64,000 nt of DNA from Vulcanisaeta souniana JCM 11219 (lineage in GTDB: Archaea > Thermoproteota > Thermoprotei > Thermoproteales > Thermocladiaceae), in assembly GCF_026000775.1 (NCBI RefSeq), contig NZ_AP026830.1, positions 829,056 to 893,055 of the forward strand. Reading direction: 5' to 3'. The position numbers and the translations under genes are program-made. Below are positions 33,337-42,555 of the stretch, piece after piece. Each line of letters starts with the position of its first letter. Position 1 is the stretch's first letter. The notes under the pieces are model-generated. The model saw only the letters and a list, made by a program, of their open reading frames with translations. It searched no databases and was not told where the DNA came from.

Positions 33337-34161
33337 ATGAGTAGTAAATTGCGTGGTTACCTGGCAATGATTGGTGTCCTAGTTGCCTGGGGTTCGTCAT
33401 ACTCCATATCTAAGGTGGCCATGTATTACATGTCGCCCTTCGTACTCACGATGTATAGGTTCGGCGTTGGTGGGTTAGTTCTACTCCTAATTGGTAGGGG
33501 GTTGATGATAAATCGTAAGTACGTAATCAACGCATTACTAAATGGAGCCCTATTCGTGGTTTTCCTGAACATCGCCATCGAGTACAGCTCAAACCCGGCC
33601 CTGGTCTCGGTGCTGGTTTACACGCAGCCAATCTTCGTACTCATACTCTCAATTGCATTATATGGCGAGAGACCAACGGCTCTGCAGGTCGTTGGCATTG
33701 TACTGGCGTTTAGTGGCTTATTGATGGCCGTCGGTGTTTATAGTTTCGATATTGGCGATGCCATAGCGATACTTGGTGGTTTCATATGGGCATTGGGCAC
33801 CCATTACTATAGGAGGAACCTGGTTGGTGAGGACCTAATTAAATTGAATGCCTCAATGGCGGTCATATCGGCATTAATAGCGGCGCCAACACTCATCATC
33901 AACCCACACATGGAATTAACACTAAGTGCCGTTGCGTGGGGCATAGTTGTCGCATTGGTGGCCCAGGTAGTAGGCTTCCTGCTTTGGTTCCTCGGTGTTA
34001 AGGACCTTGGCCCCGTGACGGCAAGTTCAATGTCGATACTCGTACCTGCATCCGCATACTTATTCGCCCTATTAATACTCGGTAAGGTACCCACGGAAAT
34101 GGAGGTAATAGGCTCTGCAGTAACACTAATTGGCGTCTTAGTATCGCAATTAAGGGTTTAG
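33337..34161 (+). CDS. EamA/DMT-family transporter
   Basis: 274 residues, ten TM helices in two EamA repeats. First repeat opens IGVLVAWGSSYSISKVAMYY and includes the conserved MYRFGVGGLVLLL; second opens GDAIAILGGFIWALGTHYYR and ends LGPVTASSMSILVPASAYLF. Normal length for drug/metabolite exporters (RhaT/PecM-like). Substrate unpredictable. A TTATAACAATCC promoter-like stretch precedes it. The convergent pilin gene ends 6 bp away. Confidence 0.9.
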   Translation: MSSKLRGYLAMIGVLVAWGSSYSISKVAMYYMSPFVLTMYRFGVGGLVLLLIGRGLMINRKYVINALLNGALFVVFLNIAIEYSSNPALVSVLVYTQPIFVLILSIALYGERPTALQVVGIVLAFSGLLMAVGVYSFDIGDAIAILGGFIWALGTHYYRRNLVGEDLIKLNASMAVISALIAAPTLIINPHMELTLSAVAWGIVVALVAQVVGFLLWFLGVKDLGPVTASSMSILVPASAYLFALLILGKVPTEMEVIGSAVTLIGVLVSQLRV

Positions 34162-34167
34162 CGAGTT

Positions 34168-34623
34168 TCATTGGCCCTGCAGGTTCAGGGTTTCATAAAT
34201 AACCTGCTGGCCGTTGGTAAATACCGCCTCTGCCGTGTTTATGCCGTAAATCCTGGAATCGCCATTGTAATTCACGGTGCAATTCCCAACCCTTAGTACT
34301 ACACCTACGTAGTGCGTCCCATTACTGATTATAGTCAATAGTGCGGAGCTCCCAGGCAATACAGCGCATCTACTGCTTGACGTGAACTCAGCATTGTTAA
34401 TCACGACGTATGCCAACTCCACGTATTCCGTACCTGAATTGACTATTATAAACGTAACATTACCCTGAGACATACTCGGACCCTCAATGATCACCTTCAC
34501 GCCAAATGACTTCGATGCATTACCGGCTATCTCAAATATCCAAGCAGCGATTGCTATGACCAGTGTTATGGCGACCGCCACGAGTATTATTGTCGTTACT
34601 GTATCGCTCAATCCCTCACTCAT
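34168..34623 (-). CDS. Type IV pilin/archaellin-like protein
   Basis: 151 residues. A short charged N-terminus then GLSDTVTTIILVAVAITLVI and AIAAWIF is the archaeal class III (type IV pilin) signal: cleavage after the Gly, then a hydrophobic helix for filament assembly. The remainder (GVKVIIEGPSMSQGNVTFII; two Cys, NGTHYVG) is a beta-rich head with sequons. A single pilin gene without its own ATPase or platform, so it would depend on another locus. Could be an adhesion pilin or a surface-sugar-binding protein. Confidence 0.8.
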   Translation of the reverse strand: MSEGLSDTVTTIILVAVAITLVIAIAAWIFEIAGNASKSFGVKVIIEGPSMSQGNVTFIIVNSGTEYVELAYVVINNAEFTSSSRCAVLPGSSALLTIISNGTHYVGVVLRVGNCTVNYNGDSRIYGINTAEAVFTNGQQVIYETLNLQGQ

Positions 34624-34937
34624 TGTAGTTATTAAATTTCAATTCCCCTTAATAAGCATTATTCCTAATTAAGGCTATAGACCTCGTCAACCGTAAAACA
34701 TATGTTAAGTTTAAATATATTGTAGATTAAAATCGGCGTTAGGGCCTAACTTTGGCATTCATTGGTATTTATACTCATACTATATAGCGTTAATTTATAA
34801 TTCCATAACGTACAAAGGTACGTCAAGGCTCAGGGCGCATGGACCAATGACCCACGCCCAGGGTATAAACGACCTCCTAAATATAACCAATTCTATGGTA
34901 AGTAACTGCTGTGGAGTTAATGCTCGCCTTGAATGCA
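34624..34937. other. Intergenic stretch
   Basis: AT-rich. Contains TTAAATATATTG at about 34708-34719, which looks like a TATA box without a matching gene on either side, and GTTAGG-G-CCTAAC (34737-34749), a small palindrome. No ORF accepted. Confidence 0.4.
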
Positions 34938-35348
34938 TTATGTACGTGTTGGTGCGATGCTGCTCTCCATTAGCCTGGTCATTACCTTCGACGTTAATTC
35001 GTAGGTCGCGGCTATGTTTGAGTTCAGAACCCTCAATTGATTGCTTATGAAGTCAAGCCTGTCAACCATTTCCTTATGCATACTATCTATTTCTTTACGC
35101 AAATCATCAATCTTTCTACCCAACTCATCAAACCTAGCATCAATTTTCTTACCTAACTCATCCATCTTATTGCCTAGCCCATCTATTTTCTTGCCTAAAT
35201 CATCGAGCTTACTCATCATTGCATACATGAGTATTAACTCCGCGTCCTCCCTGGAGACCTCCTTCCTACTAATCCAACCAGGTAGTTGGGCAATAACGTA
35301 ATCCACACCTTTACTAAGTAATAGACTCATTAGCTCGCTTAAGTCCAT
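34938..35348 (-). CDS. Coiled-coil protein, relative of the 7389 protein
   Basis: 136 residues. Residues 1-40 form a helical cap (LMSLLLSKGVDYVIAQLPGW, then SRKEVSREDAELI). From residue ~45 it is coiled coil with repeats LDDLGKKIDGLGNKMDELGK and KIDARFDELGRKIDDLRK, the same unit as the protein at 7389. No TM or signal peptide. The two proteins share layout (cap, then DLGKKID-type heptads) and are likely paralogues. Function unknown. Confidence 0.6.
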   Translation of the reverse strand: MDLSELMSLLLSKGVDYVIAQLPGWISRKEVSREDAELILMYAMMSKLDDLGKKIDGLGNKMDELGKKIDARFDELGRKIDDLRKEIDSMHKEMVDRLDFISNQLRVLNSNIAATYELTSKVMTRLMESSIAPTRT

Positions 35349-35480
35349 AACCCATTAATAATGACCCTTCAGCATTATTTAAGCCTTCCTTTAATGAGTA
35401 ATTGCTACGCGATAAATGAATCATAAATCAAGGATTTACGCCTAAAGTACAATTAATTATCACGGTATATCGCAATTGCT

Positions 35481-36119
35481 TCAGTAAAGTACTGTTGGGT
35501 CCCTTCTAAGCGATGCTTCCCAAAACATTATCTCGAAATTAACACTATCCCTAAACGCCCTCTCCATGTCCGGCGTTACCCCGCACTTATCCAGCGTCCT
35601 CAATATAGCCTCAACCCTAGACCAGTAATCATTTGACGCGTAGAATTCAGCCCATGCATTAAATATTGAGTTACCTGTGCCAACAACGTACTTACCAATT
35701 TCGTAATAACCCCACATGCATGGCGCCCATGCCGCGAGGAATTGAGGCCAACCCAACGATGCATAGTAATGCAGGTGCTTCGTGTATGCGTAGTTGACTA
35801 GGTTAAACCCCGTATTATTAACCTCATCCTCCGTTATCGATAAATCATGAAACAACCTCTCATGAACCTCTGCACCCCTCTCAACGTTACTGAATACTGC
35901 CGTTAGTATGTCGATGGCCTCATTAAGTGGTGCCTTACTCGCAGCCTTAATCACGGCCTTCTGCATCTCCCTCACGTACTTCGTGTCCTGAATTAAGTAG
36001 TATCTGAACACATCCATTGGCAGTGAACCATTCCTGAGCCTCTCAACGAACTCATGCCTAGTGTACTTATTCCATAGATCACCCACTAAGTCCCTAAGTC
36101 TCTCATGGGTACTAACCAT
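35481..36119 (-). CDS. tenA: TenA-like thiaminase II family protein
   Basis: 212 residues, all-helical. TenA motifs: the Asp in RYYLIQDTKYVREM, Y/Cys pair in WAPCMWGYYEIGK (the Cys in the position of the nucleophile), and the acidic residue in NFEIMFWEASL near the C-terminus. Such enzymes hydrolyse aminopyrimidine products of degraded thiamin for salvage. No thi gene is adjacent. Complete length, so probably active. Confidence 0.88.
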   Translation of the reverse strand: MVSTHERLRDLVGDLWNKYTRHEFVERLRNGSLPMDVFRYYLIQDTKYVREMQKAVIKAASKAPLNEAIDILTAVFSNVERGAEVHERLFHDLSITEDEVNNTGFNLVNYAYTKHLHYYASLGWPQFLAAWAPCMWGYYEIGKYVVGTGNSIFNAWAEFYASNDYWSRVEAILRTLDKCGVTPDMERAFRDSVNFEIMFWEASLRRDPTVLY

Positions 36120-36165
36120 ACGTTTAATCCCATAATCACCCAGTTATTAAATATTATTAACAAAC

Positions 36166-36894
36166 TTATTGAACATTAGAACCGCATTTGCTAAGTTCGT
36201 TAATTACATCTATTGGATTCCTCTCAATGATCCTCCTCCTAACATACCTAACCCTTTCACCACTCCTCTTATCAACACCCTCAAGCTCAACCCATGCCCT
36301 GACTAGGCATGTGCCCAGGGACTCCCAGGTGAGCCTTGGACCACCCAGAGCCTTAATTACGTCACCTATGTGCGGAGTACTCTCCGGCGGAACCGCCCTA
36401 CTCCTTTGGGCTATTTCCACGTGGTAATTATTGAAGCCAACCCTAACCCTATAAAGCATGTACCTGGCAACATCACGGCAGGAATCATTAAGCGGGATAA
36501 CCCTAGCGTCGAAGTAAAGGATCCTATTAAGGGCGTTACTCACGATAGCTGACGCCAACCCAGCCATCGAGCTTACCAACTTGTACTCACGGCCATTAAA
36601 TGGCATGTAACTAAGGAGGAATACGTTAATCTCATCACTAATCACAAGCGCGTACTCACCCGAGAAGGTCCTCATCAACTCCGTAGCCGCCCTAAGCAAT
36701 GCCCTATGAACCCTCTCATCCCTAGGCCAGGTGAAGTCCCTAAGGGCCTTGCCAAAGCCGGCCCCATCAAGCCTAATGACCATCGGCGGCTTAACGATGC
36801 TGGTGATTACCCTGGAGTCAAAATCCCTCTCCAACTCCACGGGATTAGCACTAACTAGCAGACTAAGCACGTCAACACTACCCATTAAACTCAC
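36166..36894 (-). CDS. Thg1-like tRNA 3'-5' nucleotidyltransferase family
   Basis: 242 residues. PPMVIRLDGAGFGKALRDFT holds the metal-binding Asp of the polymerase-like palm; ALVISDEINVFLLS gives the second acidic cluster; IRYFDARVIPLND-type sequence (ILYFDARVIPLND) follows. Thg1 adds G-1 to tRNA-His; archaeal forms (TLPs) repair tRNA 5' ends by 3'-5' addition. In standard families the palm Asp pair is D-x-R-x-F and SDE, both present. Several conserved Arg/Lys in the C-terminal half (KRSGERVRYVRRRIIER) may bind RNA. Same strand as tenA, 46 bp upstream. Confidence 0.8.
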   Translation of the reverse strand: MSLMGSVDVLSLLVSANPVELERDFDSRVITSIVKPPMVIRLDGAGFGKALRDFTWPRDERVHRALLRAATELMRTFSGEYALVISDEINVFLLSYMPFNGREYKLVSSMAGLASAIVSNALNRILYFDARVIPLNDSCRDVARYMLYRVRVGFNNYHVEIAQRSRAVPPESTPHIGDVIKALGGPRLTWESLGTCLVRAWVELEGVDKRSGERVRYVRRRIIERNPIDVINELSKCGSNVQ

Positions 36895-37174
36895 GAACTA
36901 GTCAGGAAGAAGCCATTTAAAAATAAGCCCATGAACAATCAACGTAAAGCAATTGATATAACTAACGAAGCATTTTAAGTGAACACCCGTGTATACTGGA
37001 TGCCAAACATGCCATATACGTATGAGAGCTGTGCCTATGCTTATGCTACTATGGGTATAAACGGTGGATCTCCAGGTTGTTCATCAATAACAATAACAGG
37101 TTGATCTCCATGTTAGTCTCATTATCAAACTTTAAAAATAGTCCATTGCTTGATAATTCTATAGGTGCTGCCCT

Positions 37175-37783
37175 ATGGATGTGAAGAGGAAAAGGTTGAT
37201 CCTTAAGTATATCTATGCCTCAGTTATAATCTTATTTTTCAGTATACCAAGTGCCATGTATGGAGTATTTTCATCAATGTTTCCGGAGCCTAAGTCCTTA
37301 CTTTATGCGTTTAAAGAAACAGTTATACCTCCTCCTACGTGGGAAGTTGTATCATTTATCCTGTATGTCATCGCATCCTTCGCGCTGGATTTAGTGTTAA
37401 TACCGTACCTGTTCCGTGACGTGGGTATTAATAACTACATAAGTGCGGTGGTCTATATATTACCCATGTTTCTAATAATGCTCGTAGCCACTCTACAATC
37501 TATTTACGTTAATATATGGGCAGCCTATACTAACCTATACGCCGCAGCCACTGGTCATGAACCTGGCGGGGTGATTGTGCCACCTGCATCTCCACAGAAT
37601 GAGTTAGCTTGGCAATGGTTTGGGACTGGCGTGTCTGAAGTTTATTACGCGTTACTAACCTTCTACACTATACCCGTGGCCTTCGCCGTTTGGTTTGCCC
37701 TGGCTTACGTAACCCTCCTTTGGTCGAAGAGGTACATGGCTAAGAGGACCATTAAGGCGTTGACACCTAAAAAGAGTTATTAA
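37175..37783 (+). CDS. Four-TM membrane protein
   Basis: 202 residues, four TM helices (about 10-30, 60-80, 88-112, 160-185) and a long, Pro/Gly-rich extracellular loop (AATGHEPGGVIVPPASPQNE) between TM3 and TM4. Basic C-terminus (KRYMAKRTIKALTPKKSY). The layout recalls small accessory subunits of respiratory or transport complexes, but no family mark is found. Followed by a possible C/D RNA and the HEPN-MNT gene. Confidence 0.55.
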   Translation: MDVKRKRLILKYIYASVIILFFSIPSAMYGVFSSMFPEPKSLLYAFKETVIPPPTWEVVSFILYVIASFALDLVLIPYLFRDVGINNYISAVVYILPMFLIMLVATLQSIYVNIWAAYTNLYAAATGHEPGGVIVPPASPQNELAWQWFGTGVSEVYYALLTFYTIPVAFAVWFALAYVTLLWSKRYMAKRTIKALTPKKSY

Positions 37784-37800
37784 CGGGCATGGCTTTATCA

Positions 37801-37873
37801 AATGAGTGATGTGAAGCGGGGACGGATCTGATGGATGAGGAACCCAAGACCTGCGCGCTGATGGATCCTCATT
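37801..37873 (+). ncRNA. Candidate C/D-box sRNA
   Basis: Boxes in order: GTGATGT (37806-37812; C-like), CTGA (37828-37831; D'), GATGA within TGGATGA (C'-like), CTGA (37858-37861; D). Two guide-length spacers result (15 and 19 nt), and AATGAG / CTCATT close the ends (37801-37806 with 37868-37873). Boxes C and C' are imperfect, so confidence is modest. Confidence 0.3.
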
Positions 37874-37922
37874 AAGTTCCTGCAGTTGAGATGTGTAAGG
37901 TTTTTAGATTGGGTAAGGATGT

Positions 37923-38783
37923 ATGATTTGGCGTGGTAGTGTGATAATTAATGATAGATTAGCAATGGCTAGGAGTTATGTGAATATTCTGAGGTCGATC
38001 AGGGATAGAGTGAGGTCCATCGATGATTTAAATAGGGATTTAGTGCTTAAGGACGCTGTTGAGCGTTACCTGCACCTGGCCGTTGAATCCCTTATTGATG
38101 TTGGTATGAGGCTGTGCTCAATTCTTAATCTTAGTAAACCCGAGAGGTATAGGGATATTGCAAGAATATTGATGAACGCTAACATCCTTAGTGATGAAAC
38201 TGGTAGGCTGTTTGAATTGTGGATTGGCTTTAGGAATGTGCTTGTCCATGGTTATGCCGTGATAGATCCCGAGAGACTGATTGAGACTTTAAATGAGATT
38301 GACGAATTAGATAGGGTAATTAACGAGATTAGTAATTTTATTAGGGATAAGTCGATAGATCCTGCAGATAATCAGTCCATTAATAGTAGTGGGGAATTGA
38401 CGAATTTAATTAATAAGGCAAGGCAGGTATTGGAGAGGTTGGACTTCGTGGTATTCACATACGTATTCGGATCAAGAGCAATCGGTAGGGTACACCCAGG
38501 AAGTGATATCGATATTGCCATATTCACGAATAGGGAGTTAAGTTGGAAGGAGTTCGTGAGCGTTATGATTACCTTAGAGGATGTGCTTGGGCTTAAGGTC
38601 GACCTCGTTCACCTTAATAAGGCACCGTTATTACTGACATACGAGGCTGTAAGCAGGGGTGTCCTAATCCTAGATAGGGACCCTGAAAGGAGGATTAACT
38701 TTGAGGTTAAGATGATTAAGGAGTTCCTGGACCTTAAGCCGAGGCTCGCCCGGTACTATAGCACATTACTTACTCGTGGTTAA
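37923..38783 (+). CDS. One-piece HEPN-MNT fusion (HepT-MntA-type)
   Basis: 286 residues. N-terminal HEPN domain (about 1-145) with R-x4-H-x-Y as RNVLVHGY near residue 103. A linker (~146-170, DKSIDPADNQSINSSGELTN) leads into a minimal nucleotidyltransferase (~175-286): VFTYVFGSRAIGRVHPGSDI holds GS-x-D-x-D, with VDLVHLN the third Asp. Thus toxin and antitoxin, normally separate proteins, are in one chain, with HEPN first. Both motifs look intact. Leaderless promoter (GTTTTTAGA about 22 bp upstream). Could be a self-silencing module or a housekeeping tRNA/RNA enzyme. Confidence 0.85.
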   Translation: MIWRGSVIINDRLAMARSYVNILRSIRDRVRSIDDLNRDLVLKDAVERYLHLAVESLIDVGMRLCSILNLSKPERYRDIARILMNANILSDETGRLFELWIGFRNVLVHGYAVIDPERLIETLNEIDELDRVINEISNFIRDKSIDPADNQSINSSGELTNLINKARQVLERLDFVVFTYVFGSRAIGRVHPGSDIDIAIFTNRELSWKEFVSVMITLEDVLGLKVDLVHLNKAPLLLTYEAVSRGVLILDRDPERRINFEVKMIKEFLDLKPRLARYYSTLLTRG

Positions 38784-38840
38784 CAATAGTAGTGCATTAT
38801 TAATTGCAGGGAGAATTTTAAGTGAACAGCTAAGTAAAAA

Positions 38841-40642
38841 ATGCCAAAGGTATTAAGAGTGGTGGTGATTATGCATAGCTCGTTCAAGGTGTGGGTTTCA
38901 ATATTACTTTTAATAATAGTGGTGGCTCTGGCGATAACTGCCTATTCCCTAGGTTACTTAACTCCAAGTATTGTAGTTAATGTTGTTGTTGGTAAAAAGC
39001 CCGTGAATGCCTACGTCCAGGTCTTCGCCGTATTACCGCCAGGCCATAATGAATCGCTGATCGAGGTGTGGAGCGGCACGGCATCCAATGGGGTGGTTAG
39101 AGTGCCCATATCCGTACTTAGTAAAATAGCGAGTGAGTGGGTTGCCAAGGGTTACGGCAGTGAGGGGGTTGGTATTGAGGTCGTGGTTACCTACGTGAAT
39201 GGTTCAACGGTTTACTACGACATGATGTTCACAACGTATGAACCAGGTACGCTATTAAGCACGATAAGTAACCCAATGCTTAGCATGGCTAGGCTAAACT
39301 ACATGACAGTAAGCCTGAACCTCACCAATACCTATCAATTAGCAAAGGCATTAACTAAACCGCAGGTACCAACACCACCAGCGCCACCCGGGTGCTGGTT
39401 GGGTCAATATAACATCTAAATCCTGGCAAACACCCATCATAAAGATACCAATAGCTTGGGTCTACGACAATGTACCAAACTACCTAGGAGGCACGCTTGG
39501 CGCGTATTCTACACAGACAACAACCGCAACCGTGTACTTCTATGCCTCATGCCTCTGTGGGGTTAGCCCAGGGAGTCTCGACATCAGTTACCTACAAGTT
39601 CATTGGATATTCAACACACACAAGTTCCTCAAATTGGAATCAATTAGCCTTTGGAAAAATCCAGCCAACGGCCCCAAGTGCTGGTTTTCTGTATCAAAAC
39701 GGTACAATAGGAGTTGCCACACTACAATTGTACTGTATAACGGGTCCAACTAATCAATACGCATATGAAGCCTTCGTAGCCTCAATATCGAATGGTATAG
39801 GTACATCCTCAGATATTACCTACTTAAACGGATTCTTGAGCCAGTATAAGGCGTATACTGGTTATAGTCCTCAGTATGTGCCGTTTGATGAAATATACAT
39901 AGGTGGTGGTAAGACATATGACTACTGGTTTAGTAATGTCCAGGCATATAGCCCACCCTTCGGCTTCAGCGGTACAATACCAGTGGGTTTAATAATAGCA
40001 TACATAGCCCAGGCACTGGGTAAATACCTCAGCATCCCTGGCTTCATATTAGCTAACCTCGCGGCCGGCATACAGATAACCACAACGAACACAAACATAA
40101 TAGAGATATCCATTGCCTACACATCATCTAACTATGGTAGTGGCGACCTATTTGTTGCTGCTCTCCCAGTTAAGTATAGTAGTTCTTCGGGAAATTATTT
40201 CTATTATCCGTTCATTCTCGGCTTTAACGTTACTGGGCTGGGTAGTTACTCAAGTGGTACGTCCATTTATGTTGATGGGCCTGGCGTCATTTTCAACCCA
40301 TGCATACCAATTAACTCCTATAACTGGACGGTCTATGTTTCGATAGGCAATTCACCATTGTTAGTGCCCGGCGGCACAGTGACAGCCACGGTCTATAACT
40401 CCCAGGGTTCAATTGTTTGGAGTGGCACATTCACAATACCGACAAACATCGATGGCAAACCACCTCACCAACCCGCCGTCGTTAGTATACCCTGGACCAT
40501 ATTCAACTACGGTGTACCCTACAATACGTATTACATTAAGTTCAGTTATAATGGCTATACCACACCACAAGGCTCTATAAGGTATGGCTCATCAACCACG
40601 ACAATAACGATATACGCCGAACTCCAAAGCTGTGGTCCATGA
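38841..40642 (+). pseudogene. Secreted beta-rich protein with two frameshifts
   Basis: N-terminus: signal-anchor (VWVSILLLIIVVALAITAYS), then a beta domain ending PPAPPG at ~39390. There a GGG run (about 39390-39394) shifts the frame: in the next frame WVNITSKSWQTPIIKIPIAW, VYDNVPNYLGGTLGAYSTQT follow to VYFYASC near 39545. A second shift returns to ASVGLAQGVSTSVTYKFIGY and the rest (to 40640) is open: Ser/Tyr/Thr-rich, with QITTTNTNIIEISIAY. Together ~600 codons of one surface protein. Long Tyr/Ser-rich tail fits S-layer-associated proteins. Sequence errors could mimic this. Confidence 0.7.
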
Positions 40643-40700
40643 TTATGGTTTAAAGAAGGTATTTAATGATAAATTATTTCGGGATTAATTGCGTATCCCT

Positions 40701-41420
40701 TCACTTACCCACTAATGCCAGGGCATTTAATACCGCCTTACCAACCTTTAACACAACATTCCTCAACTCACTGGCTGTTAAGAACCTTCCAGCCCTGCCC
40801 TCGGTTAGGTTATTACTAACTATAAGCACGGCTGCCGTCTTTACGTTCTTTATAAGGCCCAGTAGGAATAGTATTGCGGTCTCCATTTCAACGCCCAGGA
40901 AGCCCCTCGAACCAAGTACGTTGACTAGGTCCTCCTCTGCATAAAAAGCGTCACTGCTATAAACTGGGCCGACCCAGGGCTTCAATCCAGCGGTTTCGAG
41001 GCTTCTTATTAACTCGCTCATTAGGTGGTAATCCGGTACTGCTGGGTAAGCCATGAAGCCGCCTAGGTACTGCGTGTATATGCCCCCGTAATTATATGCG
41101 GATCCCGTGGGCACAATTACATCGCCAAGTCCCACCTCCCTCCTCAGGGCTCCCGTGGTCCCAAGCCTAATTATGAACCTGGCACCCATGCTTATTAACT
41201 CCTCAATCACGATAGCAGCCGAGGGTGCTCCAATCCCGTGGGTTGCCACAGTAACGTCAACGTTATTGTACTTACCCGTGTACGTTATTAAGCCCCTATT
41301 CTCATTAACGAGCCTCGCACTAACGAGTAACTCACTTAATTGCCTAGCCCTCTCGGGGTCACCAACTGTTATGACCCTCTCCGCTATGTCCCCGGGATTA
41401 ACCCTTAGGTGTATTGGCAT
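40701..41420 (-). CDS. Purine-nucleoside / 5'-methylthioadenosine phosphorylase
   Basis: 239 residues, PNP-UDP family. ITVGDPERARQLS (phosphate), ATHGIGAPSAAIVIEELI, RLGTTGAL, SDAFYAEED, GVEMETA (ribose/base) and VSNNL are in order. It closely follows the sequence I remember for the Sulfolobus hexameric MTA/purine nucleoside phosphorylase (e.g. NENRG-x-x-YTGKYN, SSDAFYAE). Reaction: nucleoside + phosphate to base + (methylthio)ribose-1-phosphate, for purine and MTA salvage. First of a likely minus-strand operon with DUF711 (4-bp gap). Confidence 0.9.
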   Translation of the reverse strand: MPIHLRVNPGDIAERVITVGDPERARQLSELLVSARLVNENRGLITYTGKYNNVDVTVATHGIGAPSAAIVIEELISMGARFIIRLGTTGALRREVGLGDVIVPTGSAYNYGGIYTQYLGGFMAYPAVPDYHLMSELIRSLETAGLKPWVGPVYSSDAFYAEEDLVNVLGSRGFLGVEMETAILFLLGLIKNVKTAAVLIVSNNLTEGRAGRFLTASELRNVVLKVGKAVLNALALVGK

Positions 41421-41424
41421 TGTG

Positions 41425-42513
41425 TCACCTCATCATGTCGAGTAAGGGTGTCCTGCCAAAGTCCCCGAGGTCAACCTCAGCCTCACTGCCTGGGTATGGA
41501 ATTAACCTAAGTCCGATTGACCTACGCTTAATACTGGCTATTGCATGCAGGTCATTGATTAATTCCCTAATTAGTGGTACTTGACCGCTTGGTATTGGTA
41601 CCATGTCAACGCCAGCAACGCAGGTTGTTGTGTACTTGACCAGTTTGGAGAAAGTGATTAGGCCTTCCCTAGTTCTAGCCTTTAATTTCTCATCCTCAGC
41701 CAGTGGTAGCATTACTTCGTTGAAACCCGTAACCCTGAACTGGCTTGACACTTCCCAAATGGCCTTGTTCAACTTATAAATCGCACCTAACGTACCAGGC
41801 CCACCAAACCTAATTCCGTAAATCCTCTCAACCGTATCCACGACGGATTCCTCACCCCACGGTGACAATGAAGCATCAATGCCCAGGTAATCAGCACTTA
41901 GCTCGTTAGCTATCTCCTTACCAACGTCATCAGCAATCCCAAACACCCTAACTAGGTCATTACGTAAATTACGCTCATTACTTAACCCACTTGGGTACAG
42001 TATTGATAGGGCTATCCCATGACTATTATTGAGGTTTACTGAGTCGGGGTAGTAAGGCGTGAGTATTGCGGCGCCTATTAACGCTGCCATTCTCCTTGAT
42101 AAGGCCCATTGATTGAGCTCCACGAGCCTCCTGAGAACACTCGTGAAGAGCTCCGTATTGTAATAATCAAGTTCCTTAAAGTCACCAACCCAAATGCTCA
42201 AGTAACTCCCTGACCTAATGAACGCGTTGATCACCTTATCCAACTCAAACCTTGATCCCATGGCTATATTAAGCGATGCATGTATGTACCCAAGTTCAGC
42301 GCTTATCTTGTTTATCGTTGTTGATAATTCCTCAAAGTCCCAGGACGGGTCGGTGAAGGGTAATGTGACCCTCCAGGTCCTTATTTCAATCCCCCTTCTC
42401 TTACTAACATTGCTTATTACATTACGTAGTTTCATTAATTCCTGCCTAAGTTCATCTACGTTGACCCTACCACCCTCCACGGGGTAGAACAGCGTCACTG
42501 CACGGATAATCAT
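41425..42513 (-). CDS. DUF711 (UPF0210) family protein
   Basis: 362 residues. GFNEVMLPLAEDEKLKAR, TTCVAGVDMVPIPSG and the C-terminal RLIPYPGSEAEVDLGDFG are the conserved elements of DUF711 proteins, related to glycyl-radical-like PFL folds by structure but without the radical Gly. Function unknown; often encoded next to ACT-domain regulators, but none is adjacent here. Ends 4 bp before the phosphorylase gene on the same strand, so co-transcription is probable. Confidence 0.85.
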   Translation of the reverse strand: MIIRAVTLFYPVEGGRVNVDELRQELMKLRNVISNVSKRRGIEIRTWRVTLPFTDPSWDFEELSTTINKISAELGYIHASLNIAMGSRFELDKVINAFIRSGSYLSIWVGDFKELDYYNTELFTSVLRRLVELNQWALSRRMAALIGAAILTPYYPDSVNLNNSHGIALSILYPSGLSNERNLRNDLVRVFGIADDVGKEIANELSADYLGIDASLSPWGEESVVDTVERIYGIRFGGPGTLGAIYKLNKAIWEVSSQFRVTGFNEVMLPLAEDEKLKARTREGLITFSKLVKYTTTCVAGVDMVPIPSGQVPLIRELINDLHAIASIKRRSIGLRLIPYPGSEAEVDLGDFGRTPLLDMMR

Positions 42514-42555
42514 TAATTTAATTATTGCCTATTCTCATTTAAGTATTGTCATTAA

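Noticed and set aside
34938-35348. Coiled-coil protein as a phage tail or fibre protein
   Set aside because: No other virus-like genes nearby; repeats alone do not support this.
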